Positions 16,402 through 25,423 are shown, counted from the first letter of the stretch. The stretch is DNA of 64,000 bases from Candidatus Woesearchaeota archaeon CG10_big_fil_rev_8_21_14_0_10_45_16 (GCA_002762785.1 PCXY01000005.1:62001-126000), one strand, 5' to 3'. Numbers and translations: made by a program. The notes: generated by a model from the sequence alone, not told the origin.

Positions 16402-17748
16402 TTAGCTTCGATACGCGGCCCTTTGCACCACTTCATTAAGAGCTGGATGAACATGGACAGTATTCCTAAGGATCTTAAGAGCTTTCTTTCGGCTGGCTTT
16501 CATGGCTATTAAAACTTCATGCAATAATATAGACGCTTCCGGCCCGATGATATGGCAACCAAGTATCTCGTCTTTATCGGCAAGGATCTTCACGAAGCCA
16601 TGTTTCTCGTTTAAGGCTAGTCCTTTTCCAGTATTTTTGTAATAAGCTTTACCGACCGTATATTTCTTCTTCTGCTCCAGACATTCCTGTTCCGTCAAGC
16701 CCACGCCGGCGATCTGCGGGCTGGTGAAGACAGCATGGGGCATCGGATAATAATCGACAGCTTTCTTCCTGCTTAAAATATTATTGGTAACGTAATCAGC
16801 TTCCAGGTTAGCGCTGTGCCGGAACAGATAGATACCGGCTATATCACCAAGAGCCCAGATGTTCCTGACATTGGTCCTCATGTACTTGTCTACTTTGATG
16901 AAACCACGCTTGTCGGTCTTGATACCTGCTTTTTCCAGATCAAGGGTATCGGAATTAGGGACTACTCCTGTCGCAACTAACAATTTTTCTCCAGTAATTT
17001 TCCTAGTCTTGTTGCCTATTTTAACAGTAACTAAAACATTCTTTCCTTTCTTCTGGACTTTAGTGGCAGATGCATTGAGGAGGATCTTGTTTTCCCATAG
17101 TTTGGTAATAAGTCCTGCAACTTCTTTGTCTTCCCTCGGTACCAATAACGGACCGCGCTGGATGATCGTCACTTTACAGCCGAGAGCTGAATAGAAATGT
17201 CCTAACTCAACGCCGATATAACCCCCGCCGATGATGACTAAACTTTTAGGCAGTTTCGTCTGTCTTAAAGCTTCGGTACTGGTCATGTAGGGCACTTCGT
17301 CCAGCCCTTCGATCGGTGGGATAAATGGTCTGGCCCCGGCGGCGATGACGATCTTCTTACCCCGAATGGTCTTGCCGGCTACCCTGATAGTGTGTTTATC
17401 GATAAACCTGCCTTTCCCTTTGAACAACGTTTCTTTGGAAGTTGATCTTACTCCTTTCTCGATATTTCTAGCATCGGCATCAACGGTCTTGTTAGCCCTG
17501 TCTGTAACAAACTTAAAGTTTACATGTTGCAAAGAAGCCTGAAGCCCGAACTCTTTAGCTCTTCGGATGGTTTCGGCAACTTCCGCAGAATGAATGACGA
17601 TCTTGCTGGGGATACATCCTCTGTTGAGACAAGTCCCTCCTAAAGGACCATCTTCAACGACAGCCACACTCAAGCCACGTTCAACAGCAGCAGAAGCCAC
17701 GTTCAATCCAGCTCCAGAGCCGATGACTATCAGATCGAATGTTTTCAT
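16402..17748 (-). CDS. Dihydrolipoamide dehydrogenase-like flavoprotein disulfide reductase
   Basis: 448 aa. The N-terminal FAD motif (VIGSGAG), the active disulfide GGTCLNRGCIPSK, the NAD(P) motif (IIGGGYIGVELG), a second FAD motif (ALGDIAG) and the C-terminal catalytic His-Glu pair (HVHPALNE) are present. The start at 17748 is chosen because GAGGTG lies 6 nt before it; the GTG at 17754 overlaps that site. Dehydrogenase-complex E2 genes are absent nearby, so it may serve another disulfide substrate, for example as a general reductase. Confidence 0.92.
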   Translation of the reverse strand: MKTFDLIVIGSGAGLNVASAAVERGLSVAVVEDGPLGGTCLNRGCIPSKIVIHSAEVAETIRRAKEFGLQASLQHVNFKFVTDRANKTVDADARNIEKGVRSTSKETLFKGKGRFIDKHTIRVAGKTIRGKKIVIAAGARPFIPPIEGLDEVPYMTSTEALRQTKLPKSLVIIGGGYIGVELGHFYSALGCKVTIIQRGPLLVPREDKEVAGLITKLWENKILLNASATKVQKKGKNVLVTVKIGNKTRKITGEKLLVATGVVPNSDTLDLEKAGIKTDKRGFIKVDKYMRTNVRNIWALGDIAGIYLFRHSANLEADYVTNNILSRKKAVDYYPMPHAVFTSPQIAGVGLTEQECLEQKKKYTVGKAYYKNTGKGLALNEKHGFVKILADKDEILGCHIIGPEASILLHEVLIAMKASRKKALKILRNTVHVHPALNEVVQRAAYRS

Positions 17749-17841
17749 GTACACCTCTTTTTATAGTAAGAATGAATTTTGATATTTAAAAGGTTCGGTC
17801 ACAAGCGGCCCTGTAGAAAATGAAATGTCACCGTCACAAGC

Positions 17842-19125
17842 TCAGGAGGTTTCCGTACAAACCTCATACACTTTCTGGAACAGCAGAGTTATCTTTTCTT
17901 TAGAGATTGAGGAATACGCAATACGCAGTAGTTTTCCAGAGGATATCACTCCGACACCACTCTCGGAGATCAATCTCTTACGGATCATATCAGCATCATG
18001 TTTCTTCAGTTCGATGCACATGAAATAGCCGGAGTTGAACGGCAATGGTTCAAAACAACGTGTATATTCGGGATGTTTGTTCAAAACGTCTTTCACAGCT
18101 TCATACCTTTGTTGCAAGATTTTTTTCTTCTCTTCTACTTGAGAAGTGAAAGAAGCATCTGAAAGTCCTTTAAAGACTACGTTCTGTGAATGGGTACAGA
18201 CGTTGGAGACAGTACCGCGGATGATACCGGCAGTCTTGTTCTCTAACACTTCCAATACTTCGGGAGAAAGACCTTTGCCGCCATAAGTCACGAAAGCGAC
18301 CCGCAGGCCCCAGGAGTACGCTTCCTTGCTGATGCCATCTATCTTGACAGCGAGAAGGTTCTCATGCAGATCTGTCAGAAGATCGAATAAAGAAGAAGGA
18401 TAGATGTTCTTTTCATAGTTCAGGCCGAAGTAAGCATCGTCACAGATGACCAGCAGACGGTTGCCCCGCTCAGCGCTTTCTTTCAGGACTTTGATGATAG
18501 CTTCTGCTTCTGAAACCGTCGGTGAGTAACCAGTCGGATTATTCGGAAAATTAAGCAAGACTATCTTTTTCTGGTTGTTGCCTGAAGTTTTCTCTTCCAG
18601 GCTTTTGATGTTAAAACCGTCGTTATCAAATAAGGGATAAAGATCAAGGTCAGCCTGTTCAAAGATCAGCTTGTAATTGCCCCAGTGTAGGTCAGGAAGC
18701 ACTAACGTGTCGTTGTCATCCACAAAGAGACGGCTGATGATATATAGGCCATGAGTAAGACCGCTGCAGACGACAGGCAGGCTTATCTCTGATCCCAGAT
18801 CAGGATTTTTCTCCAGGATCAGCTCTTTCCACAGCTTCCGCAGCTGCGGCTGGCCGTAATTAGGAGAATACATAAATGTCTCTTCCGGCGATAAGAGAGA
18901 TTGTTTCTTGAAAGCGTTTAAGAACATGATACGGCCGTCATCTTCAAAAGCCTGACCGATAGTAGCATTTATTTTAGTTCCTTTGGCATCAGCTGTCTGC
19001 CCGGGGATGCCGTCTTTAGGGAAGAAAGCTTTCTGTCCAGCTTTAGACAGCAAAGAGCAGATGAAAGGAGATTGTTTCTCCAGGACTGCGTTCAGCTTCT
19101 CTGCCGCCAGGGATAAATGTACCAT
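17842..19125 (-). CDS. Pyridoxal-phosphate aminotransferase, class I/II
   Basis: 427 aa from the ATG at 19125; the frame extends to 19314, but that extension covers the promoter (TTATAAATC region) and encodes an implausible sequence. The PLP-binding features are FPNNPTGY (195-200), Asp229 in CDDAY, the Schiff-base Lys267 in GISKEAYSWG, and the Arg-containing LRVAF after it. The chain resembles amino acid aminotransferases; substrate specificity cannot be read. It is divergent from the DoxX-like gene. Confidence 0.9.
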   Translation of the reverse strand: MVHLSLAAEKLNAVLEKQSPFICSLLSKAGQKAFFPKDGIPGQTADAKGTKINATIGQAFEDDGRIMFLNAFKKQSLLSPEETFMYSPNYGQPQLRKLWKELILEKNPDLGSEISLPVVCSGLTHGLYIISRLFVDDNDTLVLPDLHWGNYKLIFEQADLDLYPLFDNDGFNIKSLEEKTSGNNQKKIVLLNFPNNPTGYSPTVSEAEAIIKVLKESAERGNRLLVICDDAYFGLNYEKNIYPSSLFDLLTDLHENLLAVKIDGISKEAYSWGLRVAFVTYGGKGLSPEVLEVLENKTAGIIRGTVSNVCTHSQNVVFKGLSDASFTSQVEEKKKILQQRYEAVKDVLNKHPEYTRCFEPLPFNSGYFMCIELKKHDADMIRKRLISESGVGVISSGKLLRIAYSSISKEKITLLFQKVYEVCTETS

Positions 19126-19213
19126 GTTGAGGAAATACTTCCAGGAAGTTATAAATCTTATCAAGCAACATTTAAATACAATAAAATATTGGCAGATATA
19201 AAAAGAGGCAAGT

Positions 19214-19699
19214 ATGAAGAGAGACCAATACATCTGGGGAATACTACGTATCACACTGGGATGGATATTTCTCTGGCCGTTCTTCGATAAGCTGTTTGGC
19301 TTAGGATTTGCCACGGCAGCTGGAAATTCTTGGCTATCAGGAACGTCGCCTACCTCCGGATTCCTGCTTCATGGAACAAAAGGTCCATTGGCTTTTCTCT
19401 TCCAGTCACTTGCCAACAATCCCGTCGTTGATTGGCTGTTCATGCTCGGCCTGCTGTTGATCGGATTGTCGCTGATCTTGGGCATCGGTGTCAGGATAGC
19501 CTGTTATTCCGGCATGACTTTGTTGATCCTGATGTACCTGGCAACTCTTCTTCCCGAGAATAATCCGATCGTCGACGAGCACATCGTATTTTCAATCATC
19601 CTCTTTGGTCTATCATCGCTGAAAGCCGGACAATGGCTGGGTTTCGGGAAACGATGGTCGAAGACTAAACTGGTAAAAAAATACAGAATATTGGAATAA
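19214..19699 (+). CDS. DoxX-like membrane protein
   Basis: 161 aa with four predicted membrane helices and the N-terminal pattern RITLGWIFLWPFFDKLFGLG, which matches the DoxX/TQO small-subunit family. Members are linked to quinone-dependent sulfur or oxidative-stress chemistry, but most are uncharacterised. AAGAGG is 8 nt upstream of the ATG. The next gene starts one base after its stop, implying one operon. Confidence 0.75.
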   Translation: MKRDQYIWGILRITLGWIFLWPFFDKLFGLGFATAAGNSWLSGTSPTSGFLLHGTKGPLAFLFQSLANNPVVDWLFMLGLLLIGLSLILGIGVRIACYSGMTLLILMYLATLLPENNPIVDEHIVFSIILFGLSSLKAGQWLGFGKRWSKTKLVKKYRILE

Positions 19700-19700
19700 G

Positions 19701-20687
19701 ATGGTAAAAATATTTGTGACAAGGAACCTTCCTGGAGAAGCGATCGCCAAGCTGAAAAAGAAACACACCGTCCAGATCTATCCTAAAGATAAAGTTATCC
19801 CCAGAAAGAAGCTGCTGAAAGGTGTAAAGTGGTGTGATGTCCTATTATGTCTTCTTACCGATAAGATCGACAAGGAAGTCATCGACGCCAACCCTAACCT
19901 GAAGATGATCTCTAATTATGCTGTCGGGTTCAACAATATCGATGTCAAATACGCGACTGAAAAAGGCATACCCATTACCAATACGCCTGGTCAGGCTATC
20001 GTCGATGCAGTCGCAGAACATACTTTCGCGTTGATGCTGGCTGTTTCCAAACGAGTGGTGGAAGCTGACACCTTCACAAGAAAGAAAAAATATCGCGGAT
20101 GGTCCCCCACTTTGTTGATGGGAACAGAACTTACCGGCAAGACCCTGGGAATCATCGGTCTGGGAAGGATCGGAACAGGTGTAGCAGAAAGGGCTGGCCA
20201 TGGTCTTGGGATGAAAGTGATCTACCACGATGTGAGACGAGATAAAAAGTTTGAGAAAAAGTATAAAGCGCAATTTGTTCCATTGAACAAACTTCTCAAA
20301 AATTCAGATTTCATCACTTTACATGTCCCTTTATTAAAATCAACAAGACATCTTATCGGAGCTAAAGAATTAAAGATGATGAAAAAAACGTCATTCCTGA
20401 TCAATACCTCCCGAGGGCCTGTCGTTGATGAGAAAGCATTGGTATCGGCATTGAAGAAGAGGCAGATAGCCGGCGCGGGATTAGATGTTTATGAATTTGA
20501 ACCAAAGTTAGCCCCTGGACTGACAAGACTGCAAAATGTGGTACTGACTCCGCATATCGCTTCAGCCACGATAGAAGCAAGATCAGAGATGGCCTGGGAT
20601 GCTGTCAATAATATCCTGGCCGTGCTCAGCGGTAAGAAAGCGGCGAAGACAGTCAATCCAGAAGTGTATAAGAAAAATAATAAATAA
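19701..20687 (+). CDS. D-isomer-specific 2-hydroxyacid dehydrogenase (glyoxylate reductase-like)
   Basis: 328 aa. The NAD(P)-binding Rossmann motif (GIIGLGRIGTG), the signature TSRGPVVDEKALVSAL, and the catalytic Arg (NTSRG), Glu (YEFEP) and His (TPHIASAT) are all visible. It most resembles archaeal glyoxylate/hydroxypyruvate reductases of the GyaR type, but phosphoglycerate dehydrogenase or lactate dehydrogenase activity cannot be excluded. It lacks the C-terminal ACT domain of most SerA proteins. Confidence 0.92.
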   Translation: MVKIFVTRNLPGEAIAKLKKKHTVQIYPKDKVIPRKKLLKGVKWCDVLLCLLTDKIDKEVIDANPNLKMISNYAVGFNNIDVKYATEKGIPITNTPGQAIVDAVAEHTFALMLAVSKRVVEADTFTRKKKYRGWSPTLLMGTELTGKTLGIIGLGRIGTGVAERAGHGLGMKVIYHDVRRDKKFEKKYKAQFVPLNKLLKNSDFITLHVPLLKSTRHLIGAKELKMMKKTSFLINTSRGPVVDEKALVSALKKRQIAGAGLDVYEFEPKLAPGLTRLQNVVLTPHIASATIEARSEMAWDAVNNILAVLSGKKAAKTVNPEVYKKNNK

Positions 20688-20693
20688 AAAAAC

Positions 20694-21110
20694 TTATTCT
20701 ACGTTCAAAGTTGCTCTAACACCATAGGCTACGGTCCAGAACTGATAGGTTCCAGCCATATCAAAGGTCTTCTCGTAACTCTCGCCTGATTTGATCAAGC
20801 TGCTGGCGGAGTTGCCGCTTGGCCCTTTAAAGGTCAATGTCATCGGTTTAGCGTCATCGTTGACAAACCTAATGGTTCCACCGGCTGAGACGGAAACTTC
20901 TTCCCTGTCAAAACCTTCCTTTCCCAGGATATGGACTTCGTCGCCGCTTGGAGCTGCCGGAGCCGTATCGACTGGCGCTGCTGATTGTTCTTGTGGAGGG
21001 ACCGCAGGCGCTGGAGCTGGTTCTGAAGGAGCAGCTTGGGGAGCGCTAGGGCTGCATCCTGCCACGAGAGCAAGTACCAGCAAAATTCCTACAATTGCTT
21101 GCAATTTCAT
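20694..21110 (-). CDS. Lipoprotein with cupredoxin-like domain lacking evident copper ligands
   Basis: 138 aa. The lipoprotein signal ends in the lipobox VAGC (Cys19). A Pro/Ala-rich linker (about 20-55) follows and then a beta-sandwich of plastocyanin type (FDREEVSVSAGGTIRFVND, DMAGTYQFWTV). In real blue-copper proteins the C-terminal loop carries Cys-His-Met; here it reads FWTVAYGVRATLNVE with none. Its partner gene is the multi-pass protein 17 bp downstream in coordinates, transcribed first in the same direction. Likely a surface binding protein, not an electron carrier. Confidence 0.75.
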   Translation of the reverse strand: MKLQAIVGILLVLALVAGCSPSAPQAAPSEPAPAPAVPPQEQSAAPVDTAPAAPSGDEVHILGKEGFDREEVSVSAGGTIRFVNDDAKPMTLTFKGPSGNSASSLIKSGESYEKTFDMAGTYQFWTVAYGVRATLNVE

Positions 21111-21126
21111 GTTATTTCACCTCGTG

Positions 21127-21813
21127 TTAAATATACCATGTCATCACGATAAATAAGGCATAGGTTATAAATCCTATTGTAAAGTAACCTATATTTCCAT
21201 CACGACCAAATGGGATGTGGTGCCTGATGACTGTGAAGAGAAGGACACCAGTGGCCAGACCGACAAGGAAAAATTCAAAGCCGACAGGGATAGTCTTCCA
21301 TAAGAGAGCAAAAAGAACTCCCAATACAGTAGAACTGGCCATCAAAGCCGCTTTCCATTTGCTGTGATGAGGCTCCATCGGCAAAGTGCTTACCAGCGTG
21401 AAAGTGAGGATAGGGATGAAAGCGATGATCCCTTCCAAGAGGCTTTCCTGGAACAAGGTCACGAAGACGACCCCCAGGATAACGTGATATACGAATGAAA
21501 AGACATTCTCTTCGATGGAGATCAGTTTCACCAGCTGATGGCTGCGGTTGTGCTTATAGATCTCTTTCTCGATCAGATGATGAGTGATAAAACCGATAAG
21601 GAGCGAGATAAACAGCAGTTTGCTGATAGAAAGAGCCACTTCAGTAAAAGTTGGGAAAAGCTCCAGAAGGACGTAGGTGATAGAGATGCCGGCCGCAAAC
21701 GAAATCACTTTCTGACTATAATGCCGGCGTCTTACCTTGACCCGATTGGCATAATAATGGGTTACAGCTATGACTATACCGAAAACCAAAGGGAGATAAA
21801 CACCTAACACCAT
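21127..21813 (-). CDS. Multi-pass membrane protein, ZIP-like (tentative)
   Basis: 228 aa with seven or eight predicted helices. The first third (KVISFAAGISITYVLLELFP) recalls the metal-binding helix of ZIP transporters, and several His-containing loops occur (THHLIEKE, MEPHHSKW, IRHHIPFG). The canonical HxxxE pairs of ZIP proteins are not clearly present, so the assignment is weak. It is the first gene of a two-gene unit with the cupredoxin-like lipoprotein, suggesting a metal-related envelope function. Confidence 0.5.
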   Translation of the reverse strand: MVLGVYLPLVFGIVIAVTHYYANRVKVRRRHYSQKVISFAAGISITYVLLELFPTFTEVALSISKLLFISLLIGFITHHLIEKEIYKHNRSHQLVKLISIEENVFSFVYHVILGVVFVTLFQESLLEGIIAFIPILTFTLVSTLPMEPHHSKWKAALMASSTVLGVLFALLWKTIPVGFEFFLVGLATGVLLFTVIRHHIPFGRDGNIGYFTIGFITYALFIVMTWYI

Positions 21814-21836
21814 CTAATATAGTAAAAAAGAGATAC

Positions 21837-22076
21837 TTAAAAATGTTCCTTCAGGTACTTGACTATCTTCTGCGAATCGCCGATGAAAGTTTCGCCGACC
21901 TTTATGACCGGAACCGTTGGAACGCCGCTTTTCTGAAGCAGCTCCTGGCGTAAAGGATCGTCACGATCGTAAGGGACGTTGACTTTCTGGTATTCAAGCT
22001 TCAGATCAGCTAACTGCTGTCTTACTTTTTCACAGAATGGGCACTCTTCAAATTGGTATAAGGTTATGGTTGGCAT
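21837..22076 (-). CDS. Glutaredoxin
   Basis: 79 aa, a minimal glutaredoxin with CPFC at residues 12-15, the cis-Pro segment GVPTVPVIKVG and GDSQKIVKYL at the end. It would reduce disulfides in the cytoplasm. It is divergently placed from the DUF5679/BolA/Grx region and is one of four thioredoxin-fold genes in the first 24 kb. The start ATG is followed by the usual beta strand (TITLYQF). Confidence 0.92.
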   Translation of the reverse strand: MPTITLYQFEECPFCEKVRQQLADLKLEYQKVNVPYDRDDPLRQELLQKSGVPTVPVIKVGETFIGDSQKIVKYLKEHF

Positions 22077-22165
22077 AAATTGTCAAGAATGATGATCATA
22101 TATAAGATTAATGAAAAAACCCAATCCCAGGAAGAAATGAAAACAAAAAGAAAAAAGGAGAAGAT

Positions 22166-22324
22166 TTACTTCTTCCCCATTATTCGGAACATTGTCGTGC
22201 CGCACTTAGGACATTTACCTTTCATCGCACGTCTTTCGACACCGCCTTTACCTTTCATAGCAACTTCTTTAGCAGCAGTCATCTCTTGTTTTGCTTTACA
22301 CTTAACACAATATCCTTCAACCAT
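22166..22324 (-). CDS. DUF5679-type small zinc-ribbon protein
   Basis: 52 residues. Two CxxC pairs, CVKC (residues 6-9) and CPKC (38-41), flank a Lys-rich middle, and the chain ends in TMFRIMGKK. This matches my memory of the DUF5679 family, small proteins common in archaea and candidate phyla with no known function. The family name is from recall, not a search. A minus-strand AT-rich box lies about 70 bp upstream. Confidence 0.75.
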   Translation of the reverse strand: MVEGYCVKCKAKQEMTAAKEVAMKGKGGVERRAMKGKCPKCGTTMFRIMGKK

Positions 22325-22493
22325 AGTCAACACCTCAATCTTTTAGGAACGTAAACGCCTCACGCCCTTTTTTATCCATAAGCAGGATTCCGCTTAAAAA
22401 TGTTTCGGCTATCCAGCCTATTTTTGCCCGAAAAATCTGATTTTGATCAACATTCCCGAAAAACATATAAAAACCCTGCCTAGAAAGAAGAGA

Positions 22494-22730
22494 ATGCTTA
22501 CGCTGGAACAGATCAAAGAAAAGATCAAAGCTGGACTGCCAGGAGCAGAAGTGGAGATCCTTGACCCACGGAAGGATGGAGTGCATATCAAAGTCATCGT
22601 CACTTTCGCTGGATTTGAAGGGAAGCCTCTCTTACAGCAGCATCGGATGGTCTATCAGACACTCAAAGAAGAATTAAAGGAAAAAGTTCATGCGTTGGGC
22701 ATAGAAACGAAGGTACGATACGATGGATGA
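22494..22730 (+). CDS. bolA: BolA-family protein
   Basis: 78 aa. The family fold is readable: helix LEQIKEKIKAGLPGAEVEI, strand HIKVIVT, the FEGK loop and the helix LLQQHRMVYQTLKEEL with the conserved His region. The longer frame from 22443 is rejected because ATATAAAAAC (22468-22477) sits inside it about 25 nt before this ATG. The gene overlaps the CGFS glutaredoxin by 8 bp. BolA-Grx complexes hold a shared [2Fe-2S] cluster and act in iron-sulfur trafficking in bacteria and eukaryotes. Confidence 0.9.
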   Translation: MLTLEQIKEKIKAGLPGAEVEILDPRKDGVHIKVIVTFAGFEGKPLLQQHRMVYQTLKEELKEKVHALGIETKVRYDG

Positions 22731-23028
22731 AGATATACGAAACAGGATCGAGACGATGATCAAAAGCAATAAAATCTTTCTGTTCATGAAAGGGACACCA
22801 GAAGAGCCGCAATGCGGATTCTCGTTCCGGGTGGTGAAGATACTCAAAGAGATCGGCGCTGAATTTAGCTCTTTTGATGTCCTTTCAGACATGAAGATCA
22901 GGGAAGGCGTGAAAGAATATTCTGACTGGCCGACCATCCCTCAGCTATACATCAACGGCGAATTTGTCGGCGGCTGTGATATCGCTGAACAGTTGTTCGC
23001 TTCCGGAGAATTGCAGAGGATGTTATGA
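22723..23028 (+). CDS. grxD: Monothiol glutaredoxin (CGFS type)
   Basis: 101 aa. CGFS at residues 31-34, the TIPQLYINGEFVGGCDI segment and the usual length identify a class II monothiol glutaredoxin. These proteins bind a [2Fe-2S] cluster with two glutathione-like thiols and pass it on, alone or with BolA. Translational overlap with bolA at its 5' end and with a HAD-like gene (ATGA) at its 3' end shows a three-gene operon. In archaea a fused or paired BolA-Grx is uncommon, so transfer from bacteria is likely. Confidence 0.94.
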   Translation: MDEDIRNRIETMIKSNKIFLFMKGTPEEPQCGFSFRVVKILKEIGAEFSSFDVLSDMKIREGVKEYSDWPTIPQLYINGEFVGGCDIAEQLFASGELQRML

Positions 23029-23642
23029 GATCTCTTATCTATGACATAGATAATACTTTAACCCCTACTACCAAACATTATTTTAGAGAATTGCATCGGC
23101 TTCTGAAACATCCTAAACCGGTTGAAGAGTTGATAGCAAATCATGAACTAGTAGAGCATGTGCCAGAATGGCAAAGTCACCCTCAATTTGGAGAAGAATT
23201 TCAAAAGCTTTTATATTGCGGGGTTACCCATGCGCAGCTGCCACCGATTGAAGGTTCTCAAGCTGCAGTTTGGAACACCCATTCCAGAACACCGACCGCC
23301 GGCTATCTCACAGCCCGGCCGCATACATTAACAGAGGTCACCGAGATATGGCTGCGGACTCATGGGTTCCCGATTGAATGGCTGCCAGCGTATCACCGAC
23401 CAGCTGATGTTGACGCAAAAGATGCAAACGCCTGGAAAGCTGACTTTTTAGTAGAACGTTTCCCTGAAATCGGCGGAATAGCGGATGATAGTAGAGGTCT
23501 TCCCAGAGAACTTAAAAAAAGAGGCTACAGAGGGAAGGTATTTATCGTCGGCAGCGCTGAACATCCTTTACAAGACGAAGAACATTACATCCCATGCCCG
23601 ACCCTAGATCATATTTTAGACCACATCAAGAGATCAGCGTAA
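23025..23642 (+). CDS. HAD-like hydrolase
   Basis: 205 aa. The HAD motif I DIDNTLTP is at residues 7-14 (nucleophile Asp7), motif II is TARP, a Lys occurs in AWKADFL and a DDS acid pair in IADDSRG. It thus has all four motifs, arranged with a small alpha-helical cap. It overlaps the glutaredoxin gene by four bases. Phosphatase activity is expected; the substrate is unknown. Confidence 0.8.
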   Translation: MRSLIYDIDNTLTPTTKHYFRELHRLLKHPKPVEELIANHELVEHVPEWQSHPQFGEEFQKLLYCGVTHAQLPPIEGSQAAVWNTHSRTPTAGYLTARPHTLTEVTEIWLRTHGFPIEWLPAYHRPADVDAKDANAWKADFLVERFPEIGGIADDSRGLPRELKKRGYRGKVFIVGSAEHPLQDEEHYIPCPTLDHILDHIKRSA

Positions 23643-24071
23643 GACACAGTTGAATTTTTCTAAGAGGTAATCTCTCAATCTGCCGTAGACATCCTCAGGA
23701 GAACTGCCCTGGATGGTTATTCTGGCCGAAGGGACGAGAGGGGCACTTACAACAACAGTTGCAGATCTGTCCTGAAACCGATCGGTAAGCTGACCCTTAA
23801 ACCTGCCAAGCGCTGCGGTCACTTCAGCGAAGGCTTCAGGAGCTTGTTGTTCGTTAAGCCAATACATAGTGACCATCTCAAAAGCCCCAGGACCTTTAGA
23901 ATCATTGGAAGCCTGAGAAGGGTCGTATGTCGCCGTCACAAACCCCAATCCGGGCGCAAGATTCGGTTTCTTATATTGTTGAACCCCAGAACGATCTTCT
24001 GAAATGGCTCTCCTTGTAAAACAGATAAATCCCAACCCTTCAAATGCAGCATCAATACTCTCATAATCCAT
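23634..24071 (-). CDS. Hypothetical protein
   Basis: 145 aa cytoplasmic protein of alternating strands and helices (FVTATYDPSQ, EMVTMYWLNEQ, ATVVVSAPLVPSARITI). No motif or family is recognised. It converges on the HAD gene with a 9-bp overlap, and its promoter faces the Mre11 gene. Codon use resembles the neighbours, which supports coding. Confidence 0.6.
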   Translation of the reverse strand: MDYESIDAAFEGLGFICFTRRAISEDRSGVQQYKKPNLAPGLGFVTATYDPSQASNDSKGPGAFEMVTMYWLNEQQAPEAFAEVTAALGRFKGQLTDRFQDRSATVVVSAPLVPSARITIQGSSPEDVYGRLRDYLLEKFNCVLR

Positions 24072-24157
24072 AGAAAATCTCAGCCATTGGCTATTTTATA
24101 AAGATTGTTGTGCTCACTGTCAACAATCCATATAAACAGATGTCTTCTAGAAAACCC

Positions 24158-25381
24158 ATGAAATATGCCCATCTAGCTGATCTGCACCTTGGTTCTTGGC
24201 GGGAGCCGAAGATGAGAGACCTTTCTACTAAAGCGTTTATGATGGCGGTCGATCAATGCATCCAGGAAAAAGTGGATTTCATCCTTTTTGCCGGGGACCT
24301 ATTCAACACCTCCTTGCCATCTCTAGACACTTTAAAGCTGGTGACCAAACGGCTGAAAGAGATCAAAGATTTAAACATCCCTATCTACGTCATAGCCGGA
24401 TCGCATGATTTCTCACCCAGCGGTAAGACCATGATCGATGTCCTGGAGAACGCCGGCCTGTTGAAGAATGTCTGTAAAGGCTCTATCGACCAGGAAACCA
24501 AAGAGCTGCGGCTCCATTTTACTATTGAAGAAAAGACCGGGGTTAAGCTGACTGGTCTCCTGGGAAGGAAAGGACAGCTGGACCAACAATATTACGAAAC
24601 TTTAGACAGAACTTCACTAGAACAAGAGCAAGGGTATAAGATTTTCATGTTTCATACGACTGTCTCAGAACTGTTATCGAGAGACATGGACAAGATCGAG
24701 TCACAGCCGTTGTCAGTCTTTCCTAAAACGTTTGACTATTATGCTGGTGGTCACATCCATCACCCAGCTAAAGTTGAACAGCCAGGATACAAGTGCGTCA
24801 CGTATCCTGGTGCATTATTCCCTAATAATTTCCAGGAAGTAGAGAAGTATGGAAACGGCGGTTATTATCTAATAACAGTTGAAGACGGAAAGCAGGAAGT
24901 GACCTGGAAGCCGCTGGAAGTGGTGAAGCATCAGCAGTTCCTCCTGCAATGCAACGGTAAGTCTCCCGAAGTTATCCACTATGAGGTCTCTGATCATTTC
25001 GAGCACGTTGACGTGGAAGGAGCGATCGTCACCATCCGTCTGCAAGGATCGATCAAAGGCGGACGTGTCTTTGACATCAACTTTAAAGAGATCTTTGAAA
25101 GGCTTTATCAGAAAGGCGCCTATTTCGTGATGAAGAATACCGCGAAACTACAGTCGGAAGAGTTTGAAGAGATCAAGATCGCTCAGGCTAATCCGGAACT
25201 GGTGGAAGAAGAGATCATCAAAGAGCATCTGGGCCAGCACACTGCTTTTCCGGCTGAGAAAGAGCTGGAAGTGACCAGATCGCTGCTGAATTTCTTGGAT
25301 ACAACCAAGAAGGAAGGCGAAACCCAGACTGATTTCCAGAAGCGCGTCGAGGACGACATGGAGAAGGTGCTGGGGTTGTGA
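24158..25381 (+). CDS. mre11: Mre11/SbcD-like DNA repair nuclease
   Basis: 407 aa. Metallophosphoesterase motifs run in order: DLHLGSW, FAGDLFNTS, IAGSHDFS (Ser where most have Asn), FMFHTT and GGHIHH. A C-terminal DNA-contact and capping region follows, ending in a helical Rad50-binding segment (EVTRSLLNFLDTTKKEGE). The start at 24158 is favoured because CCATATAAAC (24128-24137) lies inside the longer frame about 25 nt upstream. Rad50, normally adjacent, is not in this neighbourhood. Confidence 0.9.
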   Translation: MKYAHLADLHLGSWREPKMRDLSTKAFMMAVDQCIQEKVDFILFAGDLFNTSLPSLDTLKLVTKRLKEIKDLNIPIYVIAGSHDFSPSGKTMIDVLENAGLLKNVCKGSIDQETKELRLHFTIEEKTGVKLTGLLGRKGQLDQQYYETLDRTSLEQEQGYKIFMFHTTVSELLSRDMDKIESQPLSVFPKTFDYYAGGHIHHPAKVEQPGYKCVTYPGALFPNNFQEVEKYGNGGYYLITVEDGKQEVTWKPLEVVKHQQFLLQCNGKSPEVIHYEVSDHFEHVDVEGAIVTIRLQGSIKGGRVFDINFKEIFERLYQKGAYFVMKNTAKLQSEEFEEIKIAQANPELVEEEIIKEHLGQHTAFPAEKELEVTRSLLNFLDTTKKEGETQTDFQKRVEDDMEKVLGL

Positions 25382-25423
25382 AGGGGGATAAGATTAATAT
25401 TAAATCAAAAAATTAAGTAAAGC

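Noticed and set aside
22335-22586. 83-codon minus-strand frame between DUF5679 and bolA
   Set aside because: It runs antisense through the bolA start and promoter and has no start signal; bolA is the real gene.
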